Shown: positions 28,760 through 36,827 of the stretch, piece by piece
Layout of the letters: each line of letters begins with the position of its first letter
Position numbering within the stretch: the first letter of the stretch is position 1
Source of the DNA: Rhizobium esperanzae
Lineage (GTDB): Bacteria; Pseudomonadota; Alphaproteobacteria; Rhizobiales; Rhizobiaceae
DNA length: 64,000 nt
NCBI RefSeq assembly: GCF_014197615.1
Contig: NZ_JACIFY010000022.1
Coordinates: 1 to 64,000 of the forward strand
Reading direction: 5' to 3'
The notes under the pieces: generated by a model
Database searches by the model: none
What the model saw: only the letters and a program-made list of their open reading frames with translations
Told to the model about the DNA's origin: nothing
Program-made: the position numbers and the translations under genes

Positions 28760-30727
28760 TCACCTCCGCCGGCGCAGAACGATCAGCAGCATCGGGGCTC
28801 CCACAAGAGCCGAGATCAAGCCGGTCGGCACCTGATAGGGAAAAGCAATCATGCGCCCAGCCCAGTCCGCGATCACGAGCAGGGCCGCCCCGATGAGGGC
28901 GGCGGCGAGGAGTTGGGTGGAGGGCCGACGAAGACCGAGCCCCTGGGCAAGGTGCGGCGCCATCAATCCGACAAAGCTCAACGGGCCGACGACGAGCGTC
29001 GCTGCTGCCGTCATGATCGCGGAGAGCCCGAACAAGACCGCGCGCGCGGGAACGATCCTGAGGCCGAGTTCGCTTGCCGTCTCGGTTCCAAGTTGCAGCA
29101 GGGCAAGCCAGCGGCTGGCGAGAAAGGCGGCGATCAGGCAGGCGAGTGCAATCAGCAGGGCGCTTGCCGCCACCGCATTATCGACGAAATAGGTCGAGCC
29201 CGCCATCCAGCGGATCAGCGCCAGGCCGCGCGGATCGCCGCTCGCGGCAAGGACGCCGATCCCGGCGTCGAGGATCGCGCCGAAGGCGATGCCGGCGAGC
29301 AGCACGCGGTTCGGGCCGAAGCCGGAACGGGCGCTCAAAAGGAAGATCAGCGTCAGCACGATGAGGGCGCCGCCGCCGGCGCAGGCAAGCTGCAGCGGCA
29401 GTCCCGGTGCGGCAAAGGTAAACATGGCGGTCGCAACGCCGAGCGTTGCTCCTGCCGAGACCCCGAGCACTTCCGGGCTCGCCATTTCGTTTCCGGTCAG
29501 CCGCTGCAGGATCAGTCCCGTCACGCCGAGCACGGTTCCGGCGCCGAATGCAGCGGCGACCCGCGGCAGCCGAAGGGGAAGGATTTCATCCCATGCGGCG
29601 GCCGGCAGCCACGTCCAGGCTCCGTCGGGTGCGCGGCCGAAGAAGATCGCGGCGATCGCCAATGCGATGACGCAGGCGAGCAGGATGGCGAATGATGTCG
29701 TTCTGTTGCCGATCACAGGCCGGGGCAATGCAATAGCCGGCAGCGTGCGCGAGATTGTGGCGAGACGGGGCAGGAGAGCGATCAGGATCGGCCCGCCGAG
29801 CAGCGCGGTCACCGCCCCGGTCGGCACGAAATCGCCGGGTGCAAGAAGCTTGATCGCCTGATCCGTCAGCAGGAGAAGGCCGGCACCGGCTACCGGCGAC
29901 CAGATCAACTGGCTGATGATGCGCCTTGCGCCGGCGAGCCGCACGATCTGCGGGGCGACCAGCCCGATGAAGCCGATGACGCCGACGGCGCTTGTGACGA
30001 GGGCGCAAAGGGCAATGGCAATCGCCAGGATGAAACTCCGCGCCCATTTGATCGGCAGGCCGAGGCTCGTTGCGCCGGCATCGCCGAGTTGGCTGAGAGC
30101 GAGCGGTCTCGTGGCGAGAAGCGCAAGCCCGCAGAGCAGCGCCACCTTCGGCAACAGCGACGTCGGGATCGCCCAGCTTTGCTGCGACAGCGATCCGGCG
30201 CCCCAGATGAAAATCCCCGAGAGATATTGGTCGTTCATCAGCACCAGGATGGCTGCCGCCGCCCCGCACCAGAGGCCGACGATCATGCCCGACAGGATGA
30301 GAGAAAAGGGCGAGAAGCCGTGCCGGGCGCTGATCGAAAAAATGGCGAAGGCAGCAAGCGCACTGCCTGAAAGCGCCACCGCGTCCCGGCTCCATCCAGT
30401 CAGTGAGGGAAAGGCGAGCATGGCGGAGACCAGCGCCAGATTGGCGCCCGTGGAAATTCCGAGCGTCGTCGGTGAGGCCAGCGGATTGCGCAGCACCTGC
30501 TGCAGGATCGTGCCGGAGAGTGCGAGTGCGGCGCCTGCTATCAGCGCCGTCGCCATGCGCGGAAGCGTCGAATAGAGGAGGAGAAGGCGTTGCGCATCAT
30601 AACCGCCGGTCGCAGCCTCAAGGTGAGGCAGCGCCGGCAACACTTCCAATAGGGCAAGGCCCAATCCGGAAAGGAGCAGCAGCACCGCAAGTGCGGGCGC
30701 CCCGAGATGAGAAAATCGAGCCTTCAT
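28760..30727 (-). CDS. fhuB: Ferric-hydroxamate ABC permease FhuB (fused double permease)
   Basis: A 655-residue inner-membrane protein made of two homologous FecCD-type halves of about 325 residues each, as in FhuB. Each half has the permease signature: LRNPLASPTTLGISTGA in the first, LTGNEMASPEVLGVSAGA in the second, and GxxGFIGLVAPQIVRL or GPLSFVGLMAPHLAQ loops for ATPase contact. It moves ferric siderophore from FhuD into the cytoplasm. Its start overlaps the fhuD stop as ATGA. No fhuC ATPase gene is in the window. Confidence 0.93.
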   Translation of the reverse strand: MKARFSHLGAPALAVLLLLSGLGLALLEVLPALPHLEAATGGYDAQRLLLLYSTLPRMATALIAGAALALSGTILQQVLRNPLASPTTLGISTGANLALVSAMLAFPSLTGWSRDAVALSGSALAAFAIFSISARHGFSPFSLILSGMIVGLWCGAAAAILVLMNDQYLSGIFIWGAGSLSQQSWAIPTSLLPKVALLCGLALLATRPLALSQLGDAGATSLGLPIKWARSFILAIAIALCALVTSAVGVIGFIGLVAPQIVRLAGARRIISQLIWSPVAGAGLLLLTDQAIKLLAPGDFVPTGAVTALLGGPILIALLPRLATISRTLPAIALPRPVIGNRTTSFAILLACVIALAIAAIFFGRAPDGAWTWLPAAAWDEILPLRLPRVAAAFGAGTVLGVTGLILQRLTGNEMASPEVLGVSAGATLGVATAMFTFAAPGLPLQLACAGGGALIVLTLIFLLSARSGFGPNRVLLAGIAFGAILDAGIGVLAASGDPRGLALIRWMAGSTYFVDNAVAASALLIALACLIAAFLASRWLALLQLGTETASELGLRIVPARAVLFGLSAIMTAAATLVVGPLSFVGLMAPHLAQGLGLRRPSTQLLAAALIGAALLVIADWAGRMIAFPYQVPTGLISALVGAPMLLIVLRRRR

Positions 30728-31593
30728 CGGGCGGCAGTCTCCAGGGTATCGACGACGAGGGTCGAAAACCGCAGCGCCTCCTCGACCATACCGAACATCA
30801 GAACGCCTGGAATGACCGAGATTCGCCGCTGTCTGACGAAGGGAAGGCTGGTCCAGAGTGGGCTGTCGGAAAGCTGCGTGAGGACGTCGGGAGGAAGCAG
30901 CGGCGAAACGACGATCAGATGCGCCTCTTTGTCGAGTTCGGCGAGCTGTTCCAGGCCGATCGTTTGAAATCCCCAGTAACTGGCCTCGCCCTTCCAGGCA
31001 TTCTCGAGGCCGATGCGCTTCATGGCACCGCCGAAAAGCCCGGGGCCGCCATAGATGCGTGCATGCCTGCTGTCGATGAAATTGATGACGGCTACCGGAG
31101 GCGCAGACAGGCTTTTTGTCCGCTCCCGCAACCGATCGAATGTGGCGTCGGCATCGGACAGAAATGCCTTTGCTTCCTGTGGTCGCCCGATCATCGTGCC
31201 GAGCCGCAGCGTTTCGGCGTAGGAACAGTTGAGCGCCTCTGCGTGCTCGGCGTAGACGGTGAACCTCTCCACAGGCGCGATCCGCGCCAGTTTTTCATCC
31301 AGTGCGGCAAGGAAAGGGGTGCTGAGAATGAGCGACGGCCGGATGCTGGTGAGCACTTCGAGGTTGATCTCCGACGTGGTGCCGAGATCGACGACATCAG
31401 GCGGCATGGCCGGCTCGACGACCCATTCCGCCCAGTTTCTCAAGGAGACGACAGCGCGCGGTATCTCGCCGAGCGCAAGCATCGTCGATGCCAGTCCATA
31501 GTCGAGCGAAACCACCCCGCCGCCGCCAGCGCGCACGATAGCGGGTGCGCCGGTCAAGGCCAAGGCGCCAAGCAGAAAGTCTCGTCGTTTCAA
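30724..31593 (-). CDS. fhuD: Ferric-siderophore binding protein FhuD
   Basis: A 289-residue periplasmic binding protein of the class III (helical backbone) family. The N-terminus KRRDFLLGALALTGAPAIVR is a twin-arginine signal. The segments VDLGTTSEINLEVLTSIRPS and PGVLMFGMVEEALRF are typical of FhuD. It delivers ferric hydroxamate to FhuB. The only sensible start is TTG at 31593, overlapping the GNAT stop codon (TTGA), so it is translationally coupled to the gene before it. Confidence 0.88.
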   Translation of the reverse strand: MKRRDFLLGALALTGAPAIVRAGGGGVVSLDYGLASTMLALGEIPRAVVSLRNWAEWVVEPAMPPDVVDLGTTSEINLEVLTSIRPSLILSTPFLAALDEKLARIAPVERFTVYAEHAEALNCSYAETLRLGTMIGRPQEAKAFLSDADATFDRLRERTKSLSAPPVAVINFIDSRHARIYGGPGLFGGAMKRIGLENAWKGEASYWGFQTIGLEQLAELDKEAHLIVVSPLLPPDVLTQLSDSPLWTSLPFVRQRRISVIPGVLMFGMVEEALRFSTLVVDTLETAAR

Positions 31594-32081
31594 AATGCGG
31601 TCTCACCTGCCTGGACCGCAGCGAGCGGCTTGACCATGAACAGACACGGATGATCCTCGTGCCAGAGCGTTGCAAAGACCTCTGCCCTGACGAAGCCATT
31701 GCGATCATAAAACCGCCGCGTCGCCTCGAATTGCGGTTCGTCGAGGCCGCGCGGGGCGAGCGTCTTGACCGTCAGCAGCCGGGCACCCGATTGATGGCCG
31801 AAGCGTTCGGCCTCGTCGAGGAGATGGCGTCCGGCACCGCGACCGTGATATTCGGGGCGCGTCGCAATCAGCGCGATTTCGACGGCGCCGGGCAGATGCG
31901 GCTTCAAGGCCATCAATGCCGTCACGACATCCGCTTCGACATAACCGAACACCGGCAGATCCTCGACCGCCGCCGCACTCGCTTCGATGACCTCCGGTTC
32001 CGAAAACCAGTCGGGCAACGCCCCCATGATCGAGCGGCAGAGCTCCGCCTTGCCTGTCAGGATCTCGACTGTTCTTCCCAT
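31590..32081 (-). CDS. GNAT N-acetyltransferase, candidate vicibactin acetylase (VbsC role)
   Basis: A 163-residue GNAT protein with the acetyl-CoA motif A in ALIATRPEYHGRGAGRHLLDEA and a C-terminal RRFYDRNGFVRAEVF block. It opens the operon with fhuD and fhuB, and the candidate IRO at 32115 is only 34 bases upstream of its start codon. Vicibactin carries N-acetyl groups added by VbsC, whose gene is iron-regulated but independent of RpoI in R. leguminosarum; both features fit this gene. The identity with VbsC is inferred from context, not from recognised sequence. It could also be an unrelated acetyltransferase. Confidence 0.7.
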   Translation of the reverse strand: MGRTVEILTGKAELCRSIMGALPDWFSEPEVIEASAAAVEDLPVFGYVEADVVTALMALKPHLPGAVEIALIATRPEYHGRGAGRHLLDEAERFGHQSGARLLTVKTLAPRGLDEPQFEATRRFYDRNGFVRAEVFATLWHEDHPCLFMVKPLAAVQAGETAF

Positions 32082-32114
32082 TTTTTTCTCGCCTTCACCT
32101 GGTCGATTTAAACT

Positions 32115-32129
32115 TGACTCTTGTTATCA
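32115..32129. promoter_or_regulatory. Candidate iron-responsive operator (RirA-type IRO)
   Basis: TGA-CTCTTGTTA-TCA fits TGA-N9-TCA and sits between the divergent GNAT-fhuD-fhuB operon and rpoI, so it could control both. It shares TGACT-N6-ATCACCTTA with the site upstream of the TonB receptor (21945). Confidence 0.65.
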
Positions 32130-32246
32130 CCTTAAAATAGACACTGCAATCAAATCGTGCACTTTCGCTCAAAATAGGAGCGTCAAGACTGAACCGACCA
32201 GCAACGACAGAGCCTGATTTTCCATTTGTAAAAAAGGTACAGGACT

Positions 32247-32903
32247 ATGCGAGCATCGCATCGTGATGTGAACGGAAATGCCGTGGTCAACGCTATGATC
32301 GAAAACAAGGAGAAACTTCTCAAAACGATTGAAAGCGTTGTCAAATCAAGATCATATTCAGAGGATATCTTTCAGGACGGGGTGATTAAGGCCTATGGGG
32401 TGAAAACCGACGGCATTCGTTGCCCGATCGGCTATGCCTTTCGCATGGTTTATAATCTCGCGCTCGACGAGAGCCGCCGGCGGCGCCAGCGGCTGAACAA
32501 CTATAGGTCGATCGATCAGGTTCAGGAGATAACCGCTCCCATCCCCACCGTGCTCGACCAGCTTGTCGCTGCCGAAACCTTGCGCGATGTGCTGGCCTCA
32601 CTCGAGGCCCTGCCGAAGCGGACCAACGACGCCTTCATCCGCCACCGCCTCAACGGCGTGCCGCAGAAGGATATCGCCGCCGAACTCGGCGTCTCCCGCA
32701 CGCTCGTCAATTTCATGATCAAGGCGGCGGAGCAGCATTGCCATTCGGCGATCACCGAACCCGCCGGCCCCGATCATGAACATCGCCGGGATACTACCGC
32801 CGTGCGGCGTGCAGCGCCTGCTGCAGGTCGCTCCACAGCAGTTCCGGCTCTTCCAGCCCAACGGCGAAACGAATTGTCTGTTCGCTCACGCCGAACCGGA
32901 TGA
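32247..32903 (+). CDS. rpoI: ECF/FecI-type sigma factor RpoI
   Basis: A 218-residue group IV sigma factor. Region 2 covers YSEDIFQDGVIKAYGVKTDG and YAFRMVYNLALDESRRRRQR; region 4 covers TNDAFIRHRLNGVPQKDIAA and ELGVSRTLVNFMIKAAEQHC. In R. leguminosarum RpoI drives the vbsGSO and vbsADL operons in low iron; the gene order here matches. A candidate IRO lies 118 bases upstream. Region 4 ends near residue 172; the last 40 or so residues are low-complexity and are encoded antisense to the 3' end of vbsL (110-base overlap), so they may not be functional. ATG 32295 is an alternative start. Confidence 0.9.
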   Translation: MRASHRDVNGNAVVNAMIENKEKLLKTIESVVKSRSYSEDIFQDGVIKAYGVKTDGIRCPIGYAFRMVYNLALDESRRRRQRLNNYRSIDQVQEITAPIPTVLDQLVAAETLRDVLASLEALPKRTNDAFIRHRLNGVPQKDIAAELGVSRTLVNFMIKAAEQHCHSAITEPAGPDHEHRRDTTAVRRAAPAAGRSTAVPALPAQRRNELSVRSRRTG

Positions 32904-33987
32904 AGGTGGTCATCCGGTCAGGGATCTGCAGCGCGATCTTGGCCGGAACCACGAGCGTTTCCGGTCCTCCCCAGCTGACGCCGAGGCGGATCTCGCGCAG
33001 CCCGTTGACGAAGCGCGCGACATCGATGTCGGGCGTGAGGTCGAAGGCGAAGAGCCCGGCATAACCCGACAGCGTCGCCCGGCCGGGATGATCCTGAAAG
33101 GCCGGGTGGCGGACGCGGGCGATGTCGGGATGCTGTTTCAGCCGCTCGGCGAGCAGAAGCCCGCTGCGCTCATGCTCCTTGAGACGGACGCGCAGCGTAC
33201 GCATGCCGCGCAGCAGCAGCCACGCCTCGAACGGCGAAAGCTTGGCGCCGACATAGGGATAGGAGGTCGAGTTGATCCTGGCGATCGCTTCCTTCGAGCC
33301 GACAACGACGCCGGCGACCGTATCGCTGTGGCCGCCGAGATATTTCGACGCGGCGTGAACGACGATATCGACGCCGTGCTGGATCGGCTTCTGGAAGAGC
33401 GGCGTCGCCCAGGAATTGTCGATGACGGAGGTGACGCCGGCCTCTTTCGCCATGGCCGACAGCGCCACGATGTCCTGAAGTTCGAAGACGAAGGAGGAGG
33501 GGTTTTCGAGATAGAGCAGCTTGGCGCCGGGCAGCGCCTTGCGCACCTCGTCATGGTCGGAGGGATCGACGAAATCGACGGTGACGCCGAGCCTGCCGAG
33601 CAGCTTCACGAGAAGGCGATAGACATCATTATAGAGGTGGCGGACGGCGACGACCCGGTCGCCGGCCTCGACGAGGCTGAGGATCGTCGCGGTGATGGCG
33701 GCCGTTCCGCTCGAAAAGGCGCGTCCGTCCTCCGCGCCCTCGAGGCGGGCGACTAGCAGTTCGAATTCGCGAACGGTCGGATTGTCGCCGCGCGAATAGA
33801 TGTAGTTGCGCGCCCGGCCGGCAAAGACATCCTCCATCGCTTCGTAGCTGTCATAGGTGAAGAGCGACGTCTGGAAGATCGGCGGTGAGACGGCGTTGAA
33901 TGCCGCCGGATCGACAGGCGTAAAGAGATCGTCGGCGATCGAATGGGCGCCAAGGTCGTGCGGGTTGATCGACTGGTTCATGGTCAT
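32794..33987 (-). CDS. vbsL: PLP-dependent Cys/Met-metabolism-type enzyme, vicibactin epimerase candidate VbsL
   Basis: A 397-residue fold type I PLP enzyme of the cystathionine beta/gamma-lyase family. The PLP-phosphate region reads FSSGTAAITATILSLVEAGD, and the Schiff-base Lys is in HAASKYLGGHSDTVAG. It is the third gene of the vbsA-vbsD-vbsL operon, 4 bases after vbsD. The published model gives VbsL the epimerisation of the acylated hydroxyornithine. PLP chemistry at the alpha carbon suits that role, though most family members are lyases. Confidence 0.85.
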   Translation of the reverse strand: MTMNQSINPHDLGAHSIADDLFTPVDPAAFNAVSPPIFQTSLFTYDSYEAMEDVFAGRARNYIYSRGDNPTVREFELLVARLEGAEDGRAFSSGTAAITATILSLVEAGDRVVAVRHLYNDVYRLLVKLLGRLGVTVDFVDPSDHDEVRKALPGAKLLYLENPSSFVFELQDIVALSAMAKEAGVTSVIDNSWATPLFQKPIQHGVDIVVHAASKYLGGHSDTVAGVVVGSKEAIARINSTSYPYVGAKLSPFEAWLLLRGMRTLRVRLKEHERSGLLLAERLKQHPDIARVRHPAFQDHPGRATLSGYAGLFAFDLTPDIDVARFVNGLREIRLGVSWGGPETLVVPAKIALQIPDRMTTFIRFGVSEQTIRFAVGLEEPELLWSDLQQALHAARR

Positions 33988-33991
33988 CCTC

Positions 33992-35410
33992 TCATGGACA
34001 AAAGCTGGGGTAGGGACGGATCGAGGCCGGATGCTCGGCAGAACGCTGCCGGAGCGCTCTGAGCGTCCTCATCAGGCAGACGGCCGACATCAGGCCGGTC
34101 AGAGCGGAAGCGAGGAACATTGCTCCGAGCAGGCCCGCAAAACCGAAGAAGGGCGGCAGGAGCGCAAGCAGCGGAAAGAGCAGATAACCATTCTGCGCCA
34201 GGCCGACGACCAATGCAGCTTTCGGCTTGCCCTGCGCCTGGAAGAGGACCAGCAGCGTTTGCCGCAGGCCGAACAGCAGAAAGGGAAGATGGGTCGCGAC
34301 GATCGCTTGCCCCGCGATCGAAATCACGGCCTGATCCCTGGTGAAGAACGAGGCGAGCTGTTCGGAAAAGACGATCGCCGCCAGACCATAGGCGCCGCCG
34401 ATGGCGCTCGTGACGGCCGTCAGGATGCGGGCTGCCGAAAGCACCCGTGATATATCCTCTCGGCCCCAGGCAAAGCTCAGGATGGACTGGGCTCCGAGCG
34501 AAATGCCGATGACCGGGAGCGTGCCGACCGCAAGCAGCCGCAAGGCGATCCCGACGCCGGCAATGCCGTCCTCGCCATGATAGGTGCCGGCGACCGACAG
34601 CATCGCGGCGATTGCGCCGGCCGTCGCAAGGCTCGTCAGCGTCGTCGGCGCGCCCACGGCCAGCACCGGCCTGAGATGCCTGAGATCACCGAACCGCCAG
34701 CCCAATCTCAGTCGGATCGTGCCGAGCCGTCTCGCGTGATAGGCGCCGTAGATGGAGAGCGCCACGAGCTGGGAGAGGATCGTTGCGATCGCCACCCCCT
34801 GCAGACCGACGCCGAAGCCGAAGATCATGATCGGATCGAGGACCATGTTCAGCGTGAAGCAGGCGACCAGCGTCCACATGCTGAAGCGGGCATTGCCCTC
34901 GGCGATCGCTAGGAAATCGAGAATGATCTGCGCCATCGTTAGCGGGATCGAGACCGCGATGATGAGGAGATAATGCTGGGCAAGCGGCTGAAGGGCGGGT
35001 GTGGCGCCGACCAGCAGGAAAGATGGAAATGCGACGATGGCGATCGCGCTCGCCGCGCCGAAGACGACGCCGGCGGCAAGGCTGACCGAAGCAAGCGTGC
35101 TCGCCCGCGACCGATCGCCGGCGCCGAGTGCCCGCCCGACCTCGGTCGCCACGCCGACACCGATGCCTTCGCCGAAGGCGGCGACGAGCATCAGGATCGG
35201 CAGCACGATCATGATCGCGGCGATCTGATCTTCGCCGATCATGCCGACGAAGATCATGTTGATCGTGTGATGCGCGGCATTGATCGACAGGCCGAACATG
35301 GCGGGCAGGCCAAGCCGCAGCAGCAGCCGGAAAAGCTGCGGGCTGGCAAGATCTTCCGGGGCAAGCCGCCGTTTCCGCAGGCTGCCGCTCATCTCGCTCA
35401 TGTCGTTCAT
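33992..35410 (-). CDS. vbsD: MATE-family efflux transporter VbsD (probable siderophore exporter)
   Basis: A 472-residue membrane protein with about 12 hydrophobic segments in two repeats, of the MATE (MatE) family: LGLPAMFGLSINAAHHTINM and later ALRLLAVGTLPVIGISLGAQ. It lies between the acyltransferase and PLP enzyme genes, with its ATG overlapping the vbsA stop (ATGA). The position fits vbsD of the R. leguminosarum vbsADL operon, and export of vicibactin by cation antiport is the likely job. The open frame upstream to 35680 is antisense-like noise in vbsA. Confidence 0.85.
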   Translation of the reverse strand: MNDMSEMSGSLRKRRLAPEDLASPQLFRLLLRLGLPAMFGLSINAAHHTINMIFVGMIGEDQIAAIMIVLPILMLVAAFGEGIGVGVATEVGRALGAGDRSRASTLASVSLAAGVVFGAASAIAIVAFPSFLLVGATPALQPLAQHYLLIIAVSIPLTMAQIILDFLAIAEGNARFSMWTLVACFTLNMVLDPIMIFGFGVGLQGVAIATILSQLVALSIYGAYHARRLGTIRLRLGWRFGDLRHLRPVLAVGAPTTLTSLATAGAIAAMLSVAGTYHGEDGIAGVGIALRLLAVGTLPVIGISLGAQSILSFAWGREDISRVLSAARILTAVTSAIGGAYGLAAIVFSEQLASFFTRDQAVISIAGQAIVATHLPFLLFGLRQTLLVLFQAQGKPKAALVVGLAQNGYLLFPLLALLPPFFGFAGLLGAMFLASALTGLMSAVCLMRTLRALRQRSAEHPASIRPYPSFCP

Positions 35411-36396
35411 GATGCGGGCACCCAGAGATGATCGCCGAAGAAGCGCTCGCGGGTCAGCATGACGAGAAGCGCCCGCTTGTGCGGAAAATCGAAATGCTTG
35501 ACCTTCGCAAAGCCCGAGCGGTCGAGATTGCGGATCTGCTGCTCGTGGCTGGCGCGCGGCTCGCCGACGATGCGCCTGGTGCGGGGATCGTCGAGGAAGA
35601 TGAAATGCATCAGCGAGGGAAGCCAGGCGCTGATCCATTTCTTGCCGCGATAATCGGGCTCGCCGATCGCGACATGCCATCCACGATCGTAATCGTCGGC
35701 ATCATAATAGGGACCGAGCCTGTTTTCCTTGGCCCAGTAGACCTCGAAATAGCCGAAGGGAATATCGGCGAAACTGCCGATCAGCGGCAGGACTTGCGGA
35801 TCGGCGATCCTTTCCTCCAGGATCTCCCGGTGCTTGTCGATCGAGCCCGCATCCTCCCAGATCGTGTTGACCTGCTCGTCGTTCATCCAGCGATGGAAGG
35901 CTGCAAGATCGGTTTCGGGATCGGCCACCCTGAAGCTGATATCCCGCTCCAGCCATGGGATGAAGCGCTGGTAGACCGTGCCCTTCGGCTTCGCCGGCCG
36001 GCGCGGATGATAGCGGCCTGCCGTCATCTCCTGCACGGGCGGCAGCGGATAGGACATCTGCGGCAGCCACAGCGACGGCCATTGCCAGAGGATTGCGGAA
36101 TCGAGCCTTCCGTCGACGCCTGAAATGTGCCGGGGAAGGCTTGCCTGATGGCCTTCGAAAGCGACCGATTTGATCGAGCGGTCTTGCGCCGTCACCGCTT
36201 CGGCGGCCGCCATGAGAAGCTCCGCCGATTGCACGGGATTTCCCTCGTAGAAGGTCAGCGAGGCGATGCCGGCTTCGACTTCGAGGGCGACTTCGTGATT
36301 GCCGTGTGCGGTCTTGAGATGGACGATATTGGGGGCAAGCCTGACATAGCTGCGCGCCTGCAGAACCCGCCTCTGTTTGGCGGCGTCGAAATCCAT
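35407..36396 (-). CDS. vbsA: N5-hydroxyornithine acyltransferase VbsA
   Basis: A 329-residue siderophore acyltransferase of the IucB/RhbD/AlcB type (GNAT fold in the C-terminal half). Landmarks are FHRWMNDEQVNTIWEDAGS, FGYFEVYWAKENRLGPYYDA, DRGWHVAIGEPDYRGKKWIS and the FVFLDDPRT-like MHFIFLDDPRTRRIVGEPRA. VbsA transfers an (R)-3-hydroxybutyryl group from CoA to N5-hydroxyornithine. ATG 36396 has AGGAGAA upstream; longer in-frame starts exist but look unlike the family. It is the first gene of the minus-strand operon and has its own RpoI-like promoter at 36467-36494. Confidence 0.9.
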   Translation of the reverse strand: MDFDAAKQRRVLQARSYVRLAPNIVHLKTAHGNHEVALEVEAGIASLTFYEGNPVQSAELLMAAAEAVTAQDRSIKSVAFEGHQASLPRHISGVDGRLDSAILWQWPSLWLPQMSYPLPPVQEMTAGRYHPRRPAKPKGTVYQRFIPWLERDISFRVADPETDLAAFHRWMNDEQVNTIWEDAGSIDKHREILEERIADPQVLPLIGSFADIPFGYFEVYWAKENRLGPYYDADDYDRGWHVAIGEPDYRGKKWISAWLPSLMHFIFLDDPRTRRIVGEPRASHEQQIRNLDRSGFAKVKHFDFPHKRALLVMLTRERFFGDHLWVPAS

Positions 36397-36466
36397 GATG
36401 TTCTCCTTGATCGGCAGGGCTTTTGATGCTGCGGGCATGAAGCCCGCTCCTGCGCCGATTTGGTAG

Positions 36467-36494
36467 AATGACGATCCATCCCTGGGCGGATTTA
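36467..36494 (-). promoter_or_regulatory. RpoI-type (PvdS/FecI-like) promoter of vbsADL
   Basis: On the minus strand: TAAAT (36494-36490), 16 bases, then CGTCATT (36473-36467). This equals the PvdS-box form TAAAT-N16-CGT and is 71 bases upstream of the vbsA start. The promoter facing vbsG has the same two boxes and spacing. Confidence 0.75.
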
Positions 36495-36529
36495 GGGGTA
36501 AACGAAGAAAAAAATACTCAGCAATTTTC

Positions 36530-36557
36530 TAAACTCCAGCAGGGGGGATCCGTCATT
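36530..36557 (+). promoter_or_regulatory. RpoI-type (PvdS/FecI-like) promoter of vbsGSO
   Basis: TAAAC (36530-36534), 16 bases, then CGTCATT (36551-36557), 33 bases upstream of vbsG. Both this and the vbsA-facing element are preceded by C and have GGAT in the second half of the spacer. RpoI dependence of these two operons is established for R. leguminosarum. Confidence 0.75.
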
Positions 36558-36590
36558 TGCGCATGACGACAATCTCTGCAGGAGCTTCGA

Positions 36591-36809
36591 ATGGACAATC
36601 TTGAGCCCCGCGACGATCTCTGGATCGTCGTCCTCGACACCGAGCATCACTACTCGATCTGGCCGCAGGACAAGCGGATTCCGGTGAGCTGGCAGGCGGC
36701 GGGTTTTGCCGGTTCGCGCCAGGAATGCCTTGCCCATATCCGTGACGTCTGGGCCGATCCGCGCCCGCTTTCCTTGCGCTCGGCCATATCAGCCGATGCG
36801 CGTCTCTGA
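36591..36809 (+). CDS. vbsG: MbtH-like protein VbsG
   Basis: A 72-residue MbtH-family chaperone/activator of NRPS adenylation domains. The family pattern is visible as EHHYSIWPQDKRIPVSWQAA followed by GSRQECLAHIRDVWADPRP. Such proteins bind the adenylation domain and raise its activity. It is the first gene of vbsGSO, 18 bases before the NRPS gene. Confidence 0.92.
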   Translation: MDNLEPRDDLWIVVLDTEHHYSIWPQDKRIPVSWQAAGFAGSRQECLAHIRDVWADPRPLSLRSAISADARL

Positions 36810-36827
36810 AAAGGTCTGGATGGCAAG

